Below, piece by piece: positions 1 through 8,713 of a stretch of DNA of 64,000 nucleotides. This stretch comes from Terriglobia bacterium. GTDB taxonomy: Bacteria > Acidobacteriota > Terriglobia > Terriglobales > Acidobacteriaceae. A program made the position numbers and the translations under genes. Below the pieces are notes generated by a model. The model searched no databases, was not told the origin of the DNA, and saw only the letters and a program-made list of their open reading frames with translations. Positions within the stretch are counted from its first letter, which is position 1; each line of letters begins with the position of its first letter. The stretch is from NCBI GenBank assembly GCA_032252755.1, contig JAVUPY010000064.1, forward strand, positions 37,748 through 101,747. The letters run 5' to 3'.

Positions 1-556
1 AAGAAAACCCCACCAACTGCCCGAGGGGTACGATCCCTCTGGGCGGAGGCTCGCCAGTAACATTCCGAAACCATGGCACCCAGGAATTGCCATCATCCAA
101 CGAGGAATCCAGCAGAATCGTGCGTTTTGAAGGCAACGAAAGTTGCAATTCCGGTATCTTCTCCGGAGCAAAACCAAACACGCGCAGCCAATCCATCAAG
201 TCGTAGCCCGTGATCCGGCTCAGGGCACAAAGCTGATGTAAGGCAGGGCTGAACGACCCGCGCCTCAGTGCGTGATAGAAATTGTGCGGTAGAAAGTAGT
301 GCGTTGAGGACCCATACAGCTCCGCCGATCGCCGTGAAACTTTGTGGAGGGTTAGACTTCTGGTCTCCAGGATCGCTTTCACACGATCCACGAGAATGTT
401 TCGCTGTTCGGCCTTGGTCGGCACCGGCACGCCCTTAACTGGATTTCTGCGTGCCCGGCCTTTGCAAAGGCAGTAGAGTCGCTCTCGTCTGCCTCCGTTA
501 ACGAGAATTGTCGGCGGACCTGCCCGCAGCAGATGAGTCCTGTATAGCTCCGACAT
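1..556 (-). CDS. HTH-type regulator-like protein, C-terminus outside the window
   Basis: The minus frame is open from an ATG at 556-554 to the window edge, giving 185 residues without a stop. Residues about 60-110 look like a helix-turn-helix domain (VSRRSAELYGSS, then HALRRGSFSPALHQLCALSR), followed by GYDLMDWLRVFGF. The plus-strand gene at 810 has a similar arrangement (HTH, then SLSRIYERDYDEILALFGI), so the two are probably divergent relatives. The N-terminal 40 residues are basic (NGGRRERLYCLCKGRARR). Target and effector are unknown. The overlapping minus-frame ORF reaching to 825 is a shadow. The HTH assignment is by eye; the homology to the neighbour is inference. Confidence 0.6.
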   Translation of the reverse strand, partial: MSELYRTHLLRAGPPTILVNGGRRERLYCLCKGRARRNPVKGVPVPTKAEQRNILVDRVKAILETRSLTLHKVSRRSAELYGSSTHYFLPHNFYHALRRGSFSPALHQLCALSRITGYDLMDWLRVFGFAPEKIPELQLSLPSKRTILLDSSLDDGNSWVPWFRNVTGEPPPRGIVPLGQLVGFS

Positions 557-809
557 TTTGACCCCATCACAAAGAAATAGGAGATGCCCATATTTACGGG
601 CAGTCCGCTGAATGCAGCCGGGAGGAGAACCACATGCATATTGCTGCGAGAATGGACGTAAGATCCAAGACGGCCGGAATTACGGGCGCTTTGAACGATT
701 ATCCAGTTCACTGACTCTGGAAAGCGCCGACGAGCACGTTGTTCGGATTTTCGAACAAGATCCATGTTGCTGGACAATTTGCGCGAATCCCGCGTACGAT
801 ATCTGCCCC

Positions 810-1616
810 ATGACCCCGGCGCCAAGTCCGGAAGCTGGTAAACGCCTCAAAGCCGAACGCCTTCGGGTGCGGCTTTCCACGCGTGAGGTCGAAAAGCTCA
901 GCCAACAAATTGCCCAAGAGAGAGGCAGCCAGGAATATCGCATATCTGATTCATGGCTTGCTCAGGTGGAGAACGGCGAGTTCACTCCGAGTATTTACAA
1001 GCTCTACAGTCTGAGCCGCATCTACGAACGGGACTATGACGAAATTCTCGCGCTTTTCGGTATCTTCTTCAGCGAAATCGGTGCAGAGGCGAGCCCTTTG
1101 AGACTCCCACGCACCCACCTGGTGGGACCAACCTTGCGAGAAACTGGCGGAACGTTCCCGGCGCCACTCGAACTCCGTGACAAAGTGGTACTCGAGCGTA
1201 CCAATCTGGTCCACCAGATGTTTGAAAACTGGGGCGAGGTTCCTGTATCCCTCCTGCGTCAATTGGGTTCCAGGAATACGCTCTGTGGTTATATTGGGCT
1301 GGAAAATCGCACACTGTACCCCCTGATCCGACCTGGATCATTTGTCCAAATCGATCCTCGTCAGAAGAAGATCGAGGGGGGCAATTGGCAAAATGAATTC
1401 GAGCGCCCTATTTATTTCCTGGAACTACGGGAAAGCTACGCGTGCAGTTGGTGCCAGCTCGACGGCAGCCGCTTGACCCTCATCCCCAGCCCACAGTCGC
1501 ACAAACCAGTTCGGCAGCTACACTATCCCGTTGATGCTGAGATCATTGGGCGCGTGACTGCGGTCACCATGAGAATCGCGGAAGTGTCGGGCGATCCATC
1601 GAAAACATCTCCCTAA
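810..1616 (+). CDS. XRE-like helix-turn-helix regulator with C-terminal S24/LexA-like region
   Basis: A 268-residue protein. The ATG at 810 is preferred because the upstream extension to 612 has no domain character and the HTH starts soon after 810. Residues about 10-80 form an XRE-type domain (GKRLKAERLRVRLSTREVEK, later WLAQVENGEFTPSIYKLYSL). Residues about 150-260 (GYIGLENRTLYPLIRPGSFV, then IYFLELRESYACSWCQLDG and DAEIIGRVTAVTM) resemble the peptidase S24/LexA-like sensor fold found in many XRE repressors. No Ser-Lys dyad could be assigned with certainty. It probably controls nearby island genes; it diverges from the HTH gene at 1-556. Confidence 0.7.
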   Translation: MTPAPSPEAGKRLKAERLRVRLSTREVEKLSQQIAQERGSQEYRISDSWLAQVENGEFTPSIYKLYSLSRIYERDYDEILALFGIFFSEIGAEASPLRLPRTHLVGPTLRETGGTFPAPLELRDKVVLERTNLVHQMFENWGEVPVSLLRQLGSRNTLCGYIGLENRTLYPLIRPGSFVQIDPRQKKIEGGNWQNEFERPIYFLELRESYACSWCQLDGSRLTLIPSPQSHKPVRQLHYPVDAEIIGRVTAVTMRIAEVSGDPSKTSP

Positions 1617-1700
1617 TTAGTTCAGTCCGTTTCGATCCCAGCCTCGACGCCAATCATTACGCCCGCTGTTTATGAGCAGTTCAAAGATTTTGCACTGTTT

Positions 1701-3089
1701 GTGAGTAGCCTTAAGAGCGTCATGCTGGTCGTTCCAATTTCCGGGCGCGAATTTAACCTCTATGCGCTATCGCTTCCGACTGGTCCGAACTTTGGCCCCG
1801 TCCTCTTTAAGTCTGGATGGAAATCCCGAGACGGCAGGAGCGTTGGTGCACTTCTGGTCAATCCGTACGCGCAAACTTTCGAGATCGTAGTATTGCGTCG
1901 CCGGACGGACCATTGCTTTGTTCGTACCTGGAACAAAAGCGGATTGCAGAATCATTGATGCAGCCCTTGCGGAATTGACTAGCGAGTTACGACTGGAGGA
2001 CGATGCCGAGCCGCTACCCACGGGCGCGAAGAAACGAAAACATCTCCTGCAGGCTGCTACCAAAGAGCTGGGTGGGCACTTCAAGCTTCTCACGCGCACC
2101 CTGACGCACTATCCCGCCCTGATGGCAGTTGGCGAGGTTTACCTCGCGATGCCCAATCCTGATGACAATTTCGTATCGGATCTCCAGACAACGAACTTCG
2201 ATTCCCGTTTGTTCGAGCTCTATCTGCTTGCGGCTTTTCGTGAGCAAGGAATTTCAGTTTCGTAGGATCATGATTCACCTGATTTTTTCATTGAACGCGC
2301 CGGGCACCAGTGCTAGGTCGAGGCGGTGACAGCGAATCCTAAGGAAGCTCGCGTTCAGGGACTTACTTTTCCGACATTCGCCCCCGAGGTGCGTGAAGAG
2401 CAGCTGCTGGGATCACCAACTGCCCGCTTCGCCAAAACCCTGCGGAGCAAGCTTCAGAGGGAGTACGAAAAGCTTTCGCACGTGCAGGGAAAACCGTTTG
2501 CCCTCGCAATTGCAGATTTTCATGCGCCAAGTTCGATGGTTTGGAGCAGGGAGGCGCTGCCATCTTATCTCTATGGCGTAAATCCCAAAATCGTGCATGG
2601 TCCGGACGGCCCTAGAGCAGTCGGTTCTACCGTGAACACACTGCTGGGCGAAGTCCAGATCCCCACAGGTCTTTTCCGCGATCCCGCTATTTCCCATCTT
2701 TCCGGTGTGATCTTCAGCACGCGGCCACGCTTGGAAAATTCAATCGGATGGGCTTTCTCGCGGGATGGCGGCCGCCAGGACTGACCATGGTGCGGGAAGG
2801 CATATTGTTCGACCGCACTCCCGGAGCGCTGGAAGCGATTCATTTCAAGTTGGATGTCTTGAGCGAGGAGTATGCCGTCTTATGGAATGAAGGCGAGGCT
2901 TGGTGCCAGGAGCTTGAGGTTTACCACAATCCCATGGCCGAAAATCCGATTGATCTCGCCTTGATGCCGGGAGCGACGCACTGGTTCGAGACCGATGGTG
3001 AGATAGTTTGCTCAACGATTTGGGAGAATTCCGTTCTCTCATCGATCACTGAACTGGATATCAAGAAGGGTGAGCCAAGTTCCTTATGA
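1701..3089 (+). pseudogene. Frameshifted gene of unknown function, in several pieces
   Basis: Four reading-frame pieces follow one another on the plus strand: 1701-1958, 1918-2265, 2326-2784 and 2748-3089. Together they read as one protein of roughly 450 residues. The joins fall near 1918-1950, 2262-2330 (where ERAGHQC-like coding lies in another frame) and 2740-2785. The last two pieces join smoothly (LSGVIFS, then MGFLAGWRPPGLTMVREGIL). I know of uncharacterised bacterial proteins with this ADFHAPSSMVWSREALPSYL and FDRTPG pattern but cannot give a function. Several independent frame breaks favour a genuine decayed gene over one sequencing error. It converges on the NADAR gene, ending 3 nt from it. 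Confidence 0.7.
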
Positions 3090-3091
3090 CG

Positions 3092-3787
3092 CTAGAAAAA
3101 TGCATCTTGGGCGTCCCCGTTTCTCAGCTGCGGGTGGTAGTCATAGTGAGCGATGAGTCTCGTGAACTCCTGCGGCGACGCAACCGCCTGCTGCAATTGA
3201 TTGTTCTTCCTGAGAGACACAAATAATGCACAAGAGCGTGCCTGGCAGTTGATGGACTTGGACGGGTTGAATTCGATATCCGTAAACCCTGCGTACTTGT
3301 AGAGACGCTCAAGCCAATCACGGTGCGGATAGATCGCATTGATGTAAAGCCAGTCGTAGAAGATTGTCTTGGGTTCGAGCGGGAAGGAAAAACCATTGAA
3401 TTCGAAGCCGATAAGCTTCCCTGATTCCTGTAAGCGCGGATCGCGTTTGGCCTCCTTGCCCTCAGCCATATAAAGGTCCGTATAAGGGCCGCCTTTCTCA
3501 AATACTTTGCTGCCCTGAAAAGCAGATTCCAGCTTTATTTCCTCCATGCCCGCTTCGCGGACTTTAAGATGGAAAGCGCTTAAATGTTGACCCAGCTTCT
3601 CTTCCGACTTCGAAGAGATCTCCAGTAGCGGGTTATAGCCAGCCCGCGCGGCGGCCTCATGCAAGGCGATGATGTTCTTCTTTTTCTGCACCGGGGCAAA
3701 GCCGGGGCTCCAGACAATATTGAAATACTCTTCCCGTACCAGCTCCTGAGTACCTTGTTGCGGTATAAAGACGGGCCGTTCAGCCAT
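3092..3787 (-). CDS. NADAR-type antitoxin of a DarT1-like toxin-antitoxin pair
   Basis: A 231-residue protein matching the DarT1-associated NADAR antitoxin family in length and motif order: ERPVFIP at the start, then LHEAAARAGYNPLLEISSKS, LESAFQGSKVFEKGGPYTDL, GKLIGFEFNGFSFPLEPKTI, FYDWLYINAIYPH and FTDIEFNPSKSINCQARS. NADAR enzymes of this kind remove ADP-ribose from guanine bases in DNA, reversing the toxin. The gene lies downstream of darT and overlaps it by 8 nt (start inside the end of the toxin gene), which suggests translational coupling. The frame is intact. Confidence in the family is high; the exact base specificity is by analogy. Confidence 0.88.
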   Translation of the reverse strand: MAERPVFIPQQGTQELVREEYFNIVWSPGFAPVQKKKNIIALHEAAARAGYNPLLEISSKSEEKLGQHLSAFHLKVREAGMEEIKLESAFQGSKVFEKGGPYTDLYMAEGKEAKRDPRLQESGKLIGFEFNGFSFPLEPKTIFYDWLYINAIYPHRDWLERLYKYAGFTDIEFNPSKSINCQARSCALFVSLRKNNQLQQAVASPQEFTRLIAHYDYHPQLRNGDAQDAFF

Positions 3788-4301
3788 TAGGAAGATTCCT
3801 TATCAGATCGAGTGGAATTTTCTTCGGCACAAGTATTTCGTACTTTTCCGCCCGTTGCAGCCGCTTCTGGACGGCTTCGTCGCTCCAATCGGTGCGCGTG
3901 TAGAGCACTTCAAAATCGATGATCTTCCTCGCTTCTTCCATAGTATGGATTTCCACCCCCGCCTTGTTCGATACGTCCGCCGTGAATTTGACGCCGTCCC
4001 ACAGCAACACATCCGGATGGATCTGCAAGAAGATCGTGTCTCCAATCCGGCCATCCGCGCGGGCTACATACTCCATCGGATGCGTAGCCCGGAAACAAAG
4101 ATGAACGTATGCGTCCATCCCTTTCATACCGTCGGCGTCGCGGCTCCACTCGTTGCCGCCCGGCGCTGGAACTTCAATCTTCTTTTTTCGAAGTCTTGCT
4201 AAAGGGTAAAGCCCGCCATGTTCTCGGATCAGCGGAAGATTTCGGCGATCCGTAAAGTGGTAAAGCAGCGTAATCCGTTTGAGAGGATCAACTTTGGTCA
4301 C
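3780..4301 (-). CDS. darT: DarT-family DNA ADP-ribosyltransferase toxin
   Basis: A 173-residue protein starting at GTG 4301. It has the DarT (DUF4433) N-terminal signature ITLLYHFTDRRNLPLIREHG with GLYPLARL, then DAYVHLCFRATHPMEYVARA and a middle IFLQIHPDVLLWDGVKF strand pair. DarT enzymes attach ADP-ribose from NAD+ to bases in single-stranded DNA, blocking replication; DarT1-type members are paired with NADAR antitoxins, as here. The GTG start overlaps the TGA of an upstream 53-codon ORF by 4 nt (GTGA), so it may be translationally coupled. The toxin is about the usual size with no frame damage. Base specificity (guanine rather than thymine) is inferred from the partner. Confidence 0.85.
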   Translation of the reverse strand: MTKVDPLKRITLLYHFTDRRNLPLIREHGGLYPLARLRKKKIEVPAPGGNEWSRDADGMKGMDAYVHLCFRATHPMEYVARADGRIGDTIFLQIHPDVLLWDGVKFTADVSNKAGVEIHTMEEARKIIDFEVLYTRTDWSDEAVQKRLQRAEKYEILVPKKIPLDLIRNLPNG

Positions 4302-4459
4302 GTTTTCGCTCTGATTGGCGGATCGGACTTCTCAATGCGGGAGAGGAACTCTTCCCAGGGGTCTGAACCTTTATATTGGTCGCTCAGAATCGTGCCGGGA
4401 GCATGGATGTGCCGGTCCCATCGATTCCAAAGCGCTCCGCGTGCGTTTGCTGAATCCAT
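4298..4459 (-). pseudogene. Short ORF resembling the N-terminus of a PHP/TrlF-like protein
   Basis: A 53-codon ORF directly upstream of darT. It contains ALWNRWDRHIHAPGT followed by SDQYKGSDPWEEFLSRIEKS and IRAKT. The WDxHIHxPGT pattern, with its HxH pair, is how PHP-domain proteins of the TrlF-like AAA ATPase group begin; the rest of such a protein (normally many hundred residues) is missing. It therefore looks like a deletion relic whose stop now overlaps the toxin start by 4 nt. It could instead be a functional leader peptide for darT. Family assignment is from motif memory only. Confidence 0.45.
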
Positions 4460-4618
4460 GTATTGCTCCACGTCCTGCGATCAAAATTGGCGTCTGGCGA
4501 AAATCCGACGCATGATGCTACGAGTGCGTTGAAGGCCGTTGCAAGCATTTCGATTGCCGGATACCATCGGTAATAACATTTATGGCGTATCGGTAAGAAG
4601 AAACAATAACACTTTGAG

Positions 4619-6340
4619 GTGCTAGTGGGGCAGAGCCCGATAGCGTTGCGATCATCGCGAGCGATTCAGTTGCCACTATTGGTGCCAACGCGAACTCCTC
4701 AGCTCGCCACACTTGAGTTTAAAGGTGTCGTTTACACCAAACGGTGGGTGGTGGAGCTGCTGCTGGACCTTGCGGACTACAAGTCAGAAACAAATCTCGC
4801 GGATGCGGTCGCAGTGGAGCCGGCGGCGGGGAACGGGGCCTTTCTCGGTCCCATGATTGAACGCCTGGCGGAATCGTGCCGCAGGTTTAAGCGGCCGCTT
4901 TCGGACTGCGGGAGCGCGTTGATTGCCTACGAACTCGACGACGCGAGCGCTGAGCACGCGCGTGGATTGGCTGCAACTATTTTAAAGAAGCACGGCCTGA
5001 AACGGCCGTTAGCCGAGCGTCTTGCGGGTGCATGGGTCCGGACGGGCGATTATCTTTTCGATTCAACGACTGTGGAAGCGAATTATGTCATCGGCAATCC
5101 ACCGTACGTGCGGCTCGAGGACATTCCGGAAGAGATCGCCACGATTTACCGCGCCGCCTATCCAACGATGCGGGGTCGGGCAGATCTGTATGTCGCGTTC
5201 TTTGAAGCGGCTCTCAGGCAACTGAGAGAAGGAGGTACGTGTGCGTTCATCTGCGCTGACCGCTGGATGCGAAACCAGTACGGTGCCGAGCTACGCGAAC
5301 TGGTAACTTCCGCCTACTCAGTCGATGTCGTCCTTGAGATGCACAATGCGGACGCATTTCATGATGAAGTAGACGCCTACCCTGCTATCACCGTCATCCG
5401 CTGCCAGAAGCAAGGATCAGCAGTCGTGGCTAGCGCCGGACCGGAAGTCGAGCACGTCCTACCAACAACACTTTCGGCAGCACTGGAGGCGGCTAAGGAC
5501 GCAAAGCCGATGGTCGTTGCCGAAGGGCTTCGTGTTGCCCGCGTTGAAACGTGGTTCAAGGGCACAGACCCGTGGCCCTGTCATTCACCTGAGCAGCTCG
5601 CGCTTCTCCGCCGACTAGAAGAGCGTTTCCCGGCACTCGAGGTCAATGCGAAAGTGGGCATCGGTGTTGCGACTGGCAACGACAGCGTTTTTATCACTAA
5701 AGACAAACACCTCGTCGAACCGTCCCGTCTTCTCAAGCTAGCTCTGGTCAAGGATATCATCGGCGGAAAGATGGATTGGTCCGGGCACTACCTGGTAGAT
5801 CCCTGGAACAGCGATGGGTTGGTCAGTCTGGACAAATTCACTCGGCTGCAAGCGTATTTCGAGAAGCACGCGGTGGCCTTGAAAAAACGTCATACCGCCG
5901 CAAAGAATCTTCGCAGCTGGTACAAGACCATCGACCGCGTGACACATACCCTTACGGCCAAGCCCAAGCTCTACATCGCGGACATCAAGAACGTGCTCGA
6001 CCCGGTTCTCGACAGCGGCGAAACCTATCCGCACCATAATCTTTATTTCATTCAGTCGGATGAATGGGATCTCGAGGTACTCGGCGGACTGCTGATGTCG
6101 GCGGTCGGGCAGTTCTTTGTTGAGTCCTACGGCGTCCGCATGCGCGGCGGTTATCTGCGCTTTCAGGCGCAATATCTGCGACGGATTCGCGTCCCGCCTC
6201 CTGGGTCAATATCGAAAGACCAGGCGAAAGAACTGGCGAAAGCTTTCCGCCTGCGTGACAGGAAGCGCGCAACGCAGATCGCTCTTGAGATATATGGAAT
6301 CGACGAACAGGAGATGGAGACAGCACTTGGACATCGATAA
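4619..6340 (+). CDS. Adenine-specific DNA methyltransferase of a PaeR7I/XhoI-type R-M system
   Basis: A 573-residue protein. The SAM-binding motif I is VEPAAGNGAFL at about 67-77 and the catalytic motif IV is NPPYVR at about 160-165, the NPPY form of N6-adenine methyltransferases. The N-terminus (FKGVVYTKRWVVELLLDLADY) and long C-terminal recognition region match the M.XhoI/M.PaeR7I group, which protects CTCGAG. The start is GTG at 4619. The gene overlaps the restriction gene downstream. The partner's strong PaeR7I resemblance supports the specificity, which is a prediction. The frame is intact. Confidence 0.9.
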   Translation: MLVGQSPIALRSSRAIQLPLLVPTRTPQLATLEFKGVVYTKRWVVELLLDLADYKSETNLADAVAVEPAAGNGAFLGPMIERLAESCRRFKRPLSDCGSALIAYELDDASAEHARGLAATILKKHGLKRPLAERLAGAWVRTGDYLFDSTTVEANYVIGNPPYVRLEDIPEEIATIYRAAYPTMRGRADLYVAFFEAALRQLREGGTCAFICADRWMRNQYGAELRELVTSAYSVDVVLEMHNADAFHDEVDAYPAITVIRCQKQGSAVVASAGPEVEHVLPTTLSAALEAAKDAKPMVVAEGLRVARVETWFKGTDPWPCHSPEQLALLRRLEERFPALEVNAKVGIGVATGNDSVFITKDKHLVEPSRLLKLALVKDIIGGKMDWSGHYLVDPWNSDGLVSLDKFTRLQAYFEKHAVALKKRHTAAKNLRSWYKTIDRVTHTLTAKPKLYIADIKNVLDPVLDSGETYPHHNLYFIQSDEWDLEVLGGLLMSAVGQFFVESYGVRMRGGYLRFQAQYLRRIRVPPPGSISKDQAKELAKAFRLRDRKRATQIALEIYGIDEQEMETALGHR

Positions 6341-7046
6341 ACGATTACAGGAAGCCGTTCAAAGCTACTGGGACGCGCGTGGAAAGAACAAGGAAAAACA
6401 GATTGAAGGTGGCAAGATCGATGCTGGAACGCGCGGCGAAGTCACAGGCGGCGCGCAAATGGGCGCTATGGAGGTCCTTGTTGCTGACATCCTGTCCGAT
6501 GCCGGGCTGAAAAAACTTGATGTGAAAACGCGCACGGCGCTGGAGCTTCCCGGTTATTATCGCGCGGAAAAAAAGTGGGATCTGATTGTGGTGTCTGGTG
6601 GCCAGCTCGTCACCGCGATGGAATTCAAATCCCAGGTTGGTCCGTCCTTTGGCAACAACTTTAATAACCGGTCTGAAGAGGCCATAGGCAGCGCGACGGA
6701 TATTTGGGTCGCATTCCGGGAGGGAAGGTTCGGCAAAACTCCTGCCCCCTTCCTTGGCTACTTTTTCCTGCTGGAAGACTGCGGCCGAGTGAAGACGCCA
6801 GTGCGCAACAAGGAGCCATACTTCAAGGTAGATCCGGTATTCCAGAAGGCGTCATACAGCAAACGTTATGAGCTGCTGGCTCGACGCTTGGTGCTTGAAC
6901 GCGTCTATAGTGCTGCCTGTCTGGTCATGGCCACGAATTCTCCGCGTACCCAGATTACTCAACCTGCAGAAGACCTTAACTTTAAGCGTTTCGTAGCGGC
7001 GCTCAGAGGGCATGTTGTGACCTTTCTGGGCAGTCAGAAGAAATAG
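6327..7046 (+). CDS. Type II restriction endonuclease, PaeR7I/XhoI family
   Basis: About 240 residues. Family hallmarks are TRGEVTGGAQMGAMEVLVAD, LPGYYRAEKKWDLIVVSGGQ, then MEFKSQVGPSFGNNFNNRSE and EEAIGSATDIWVAFREG, and LGYFFLLED. The PD-(D/E)XK core is visible as WDLIVV with EFKSQ (D, then E-x-K). The predicted cleavage site is CTCGAG. Start choice: TTG 6327, 13 nt after AGGAG, gives the expected N-terminus (DIDKRLQEAV); ATG 6294 in the same frame is the alternative. Either overlaps the methyltransferase end, so the two genes are co-expressed. Confidence 0.92.
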   Translation: MDIDKRLQEAVQSYWDARGKNKEKQIEGGKIDAGTRGEVTGGAQMGAMEVLVADILSDAGLKKLDVKTRTALELPGYYRAEKKWDLIVVSGGQLVTAMEFKSQVGPSFGNNFNNRSEEAIGSATDIWVAFREGRFGKTPAPFLGYFFLLEDCGRVKTPVRNKEPYFKVDPVFQKASYSKRYELLARRLVLERVYSAACLVMATNSPRTQITQPAEDLNFKRFVAALRGHVVTFLGSQKK

Positions 7047-7224
7047 CGCGCAAGCTCCGGCTTCACTCACGTATCCAACGAAGAGCCTCAAACCGCTCGA
7101 CTGTTTCCTTCGTCGCCGGTGATGGACTTCTGAACACCCACCGCACCCTGTGGCCGTGTCACTGATGAAGGCATTGACTGTGCGCGACGCAACTCTGGCA
7201 ATTAAGGATCAAAGGAACCGAGGT

Positions 7225-7734
7225 ATGGCGCAAGACCCACGCATCATCCAGATTCTGAGCAGAGCAAAAAAGCTCGCTCAGCAATACCGCACGTTGACGG
7301 GAAAGCCTCTTGGCATAACTGGCGAAGTGGCTGAGTACGAAGCCGCCCGCGTTCTTGGTGTTGAGCTGACGCCTGCGCGACAGGCAGGATATGACGCGCT
7401 TGAACGGCGCAACGGAATAATAAGTCGGCTGCAGATCAAGGGACGGTGTCTACTTCCCAACTGCAAACCAGGGCAGCGCCTGGGCTCAATAGATATTACG
7501 AAGGATTGGGATGCCGTCTTGATGGTTCTCTTGGACGAGAACTTTGACGCCGTCGAGATCCATGAAGCGGAACGTACCGCAGTTCTTACCGCGCTTTCCG
7601 CACCCGGGTCTAAAGCACGAAATGAACGAGGGGCTCTTAGCATCAGCAAATTCAAGGCCATCGGCAAGTTTCGCTGGCCACAGCCGTCGCGTCCCAAATC
7701 TTCGCCGATCCTGCAGCAAAATATCGCACCTTAG
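7225..7734 (+). CDS. Hypothetical protein with PD-(D/E)XK-like nuclease features
   Basis: About 169 residues from ATG 7225 (an in-frame upstream start at 7150 would add 25). ITGEVAEYEAARVLGVELTP followed by GYDALERRNGIISRLQIKGR gives an E...D...QIK pattern like the (D/E)-xn-(E/Q)xK core of PD-(D/E)XK nucleases, and of small DUF6998-like proteins as I recall them. Lys-Gly-Arg follows a short strand as expected. It lies 100 nt or more after the restriction gene and ends by overlapping the convergent peptidase gene by 4 nt. It could be an accessory restriction or defence protein; function is not established. Confidence 0.55.
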   Translation: MAQDPRIIQILSRAKKLAQQYRTLTGKPLGITGEVAEYEAARVLGVELTPARQAGYDALERRNGIISRLQIKGRCLLPNCKPGQRLGSIDITKDWDAVLMVLLDENFDAVEIHEAERTAVLTALSAPGSKARNERGALSISKFKAIGKFRWPQPSRPKSSPILQQNIAP

Positions 7735-8711
7735 AGGCGCTCGATGAGCTCCTCCCAAAAGAAAAACACGTCCCCAAATTCCTCGCCTGCGTTGTCACCT
7801 TGATAGGGGCAAAGCATTGCCTCAATTTGTCCGCTCACGTTCGCCAAGTTAGGAAGGTTTTCCACGCCGCTGTGTATTCCGCCCTCACGGGCCTTGTACA
7901 CCACTGAACTCGGATCAAACGACTTATTAAAACGGATTGTGTATTCCTCTTCGCGACAAGCAGGCGAGAGATGCACAGATTGACGTCGATACTTGCGTTC
8001 CGCAGGTTGTGATCGAAGCGTTGGGACCTTCGAGAACAGAAGGCCCTGATTTGCCGCCTTCGTAAGTCTTCTTTCTTCATCCTTCGTTAAACGGTACTTC
8101 AACATCCCGGCAACCGCAAAACCGGGATGAGCCGTTGCGAGTCGATAGACAGTTGCTTCGAAGGATGTGCCAAAGTAAGAAGCCAATGTTTCAACAGCGG
8201 ACAGGCCGAATCTCCCGTTTGCTCGTCGTTGAAACTGATCCAGCGGCATTACTAACTCCGAAGCACCCAAGTGACACAGGAGTTCAAGTTCGTTCGCCTC
8301 CCTTGAACTCGGATTCGTAATCGCCCTGAACCGAGCACCGCTCGTGCTGTTGGGGAAAAACGTGTGGACGATCTCGTGTGCAATAGTGAAGACGATCCGA
8401 GCCCGAAGGCGATTCGGATTATAGAGAACAGTCCACCCCGAGGGAGTTGGGTACAGTGCCGCATCTCGTTTTTCGCTGCGCACCTGGTCCATGTCCATCG
8501 GCAGGATCTTGATGCGATTGAGGGAGGCAATGATTTTCAATCGCTCCAACGGATCGTCAGGCAGTCCCAAAAACCTGTTGGCTTTTTCGGTCAGAGAGCG
8601 AGCCAAATTCACGACCGTCGAACGCGGATCAATCAGTTCTCCGCTCTGCCTACAAAGCGAAATAATGTCGGGGTCAGAATAACGCCGACCACCGATGCGT
8701 AGAGTATCCAT
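7731..8711 (-). CDS. ImmA/IrrE-family zinc metallopeptidase
   Basis: A 326-residue protein with an HExxH zinc site in IVFTIAHEIVHTFFPN (about residues 110-125) and a later helix NELELLCHLGASELVMPLDQ that supplies the third ligand region, as in COG2856 peptidases. These enzymes usually cleave a partner XRE repressor in response to DNA damage or another signal. The partner is immediately upstream: the XRE gene ends 2 nt before this start, in the same direction. The C-terminal 120 residues are unassigned. The pair diverges from the TIR-caspase operon and is a good candidate for its control. Confidence 0.85.
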   Translation of the reverse strand: MDTLRIGGRRYSDPDIISLCRQSGELIDPRSTVVNLARSLTEKANRFLGLPDDPLERLKIIASLNRIKILPMDMDQVRSEKRDAALYPTPSGWTVLYNPNRLRARIVFTIAHEIVHTFFPNSTSGARFRAITNPSSREANELELLCHLGASELVMPLDQFQRRANGRFGLSAVETLASYFGTSFEATVYRLATAHPGFAVAGMLKYRLTKDEERRLTKAANQGLLFSKVPTLRSQPAERKYRRQSVHLSPACREEEYTIRFNKSFDPSSVVYKAREGGIHSGVENLPNLANVSGQIEAMLCPYQGDNAGEEFGDVFFFWEELIERL

Positions 8712-8713
8712 CT

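Noticed and set aside
379..825. 148-codon minus-strand ORF
   Set aside because: It crosses the real minus-strand gene start (556) in another frame and has no domain character; the frame reading the HTH protein is the true one.
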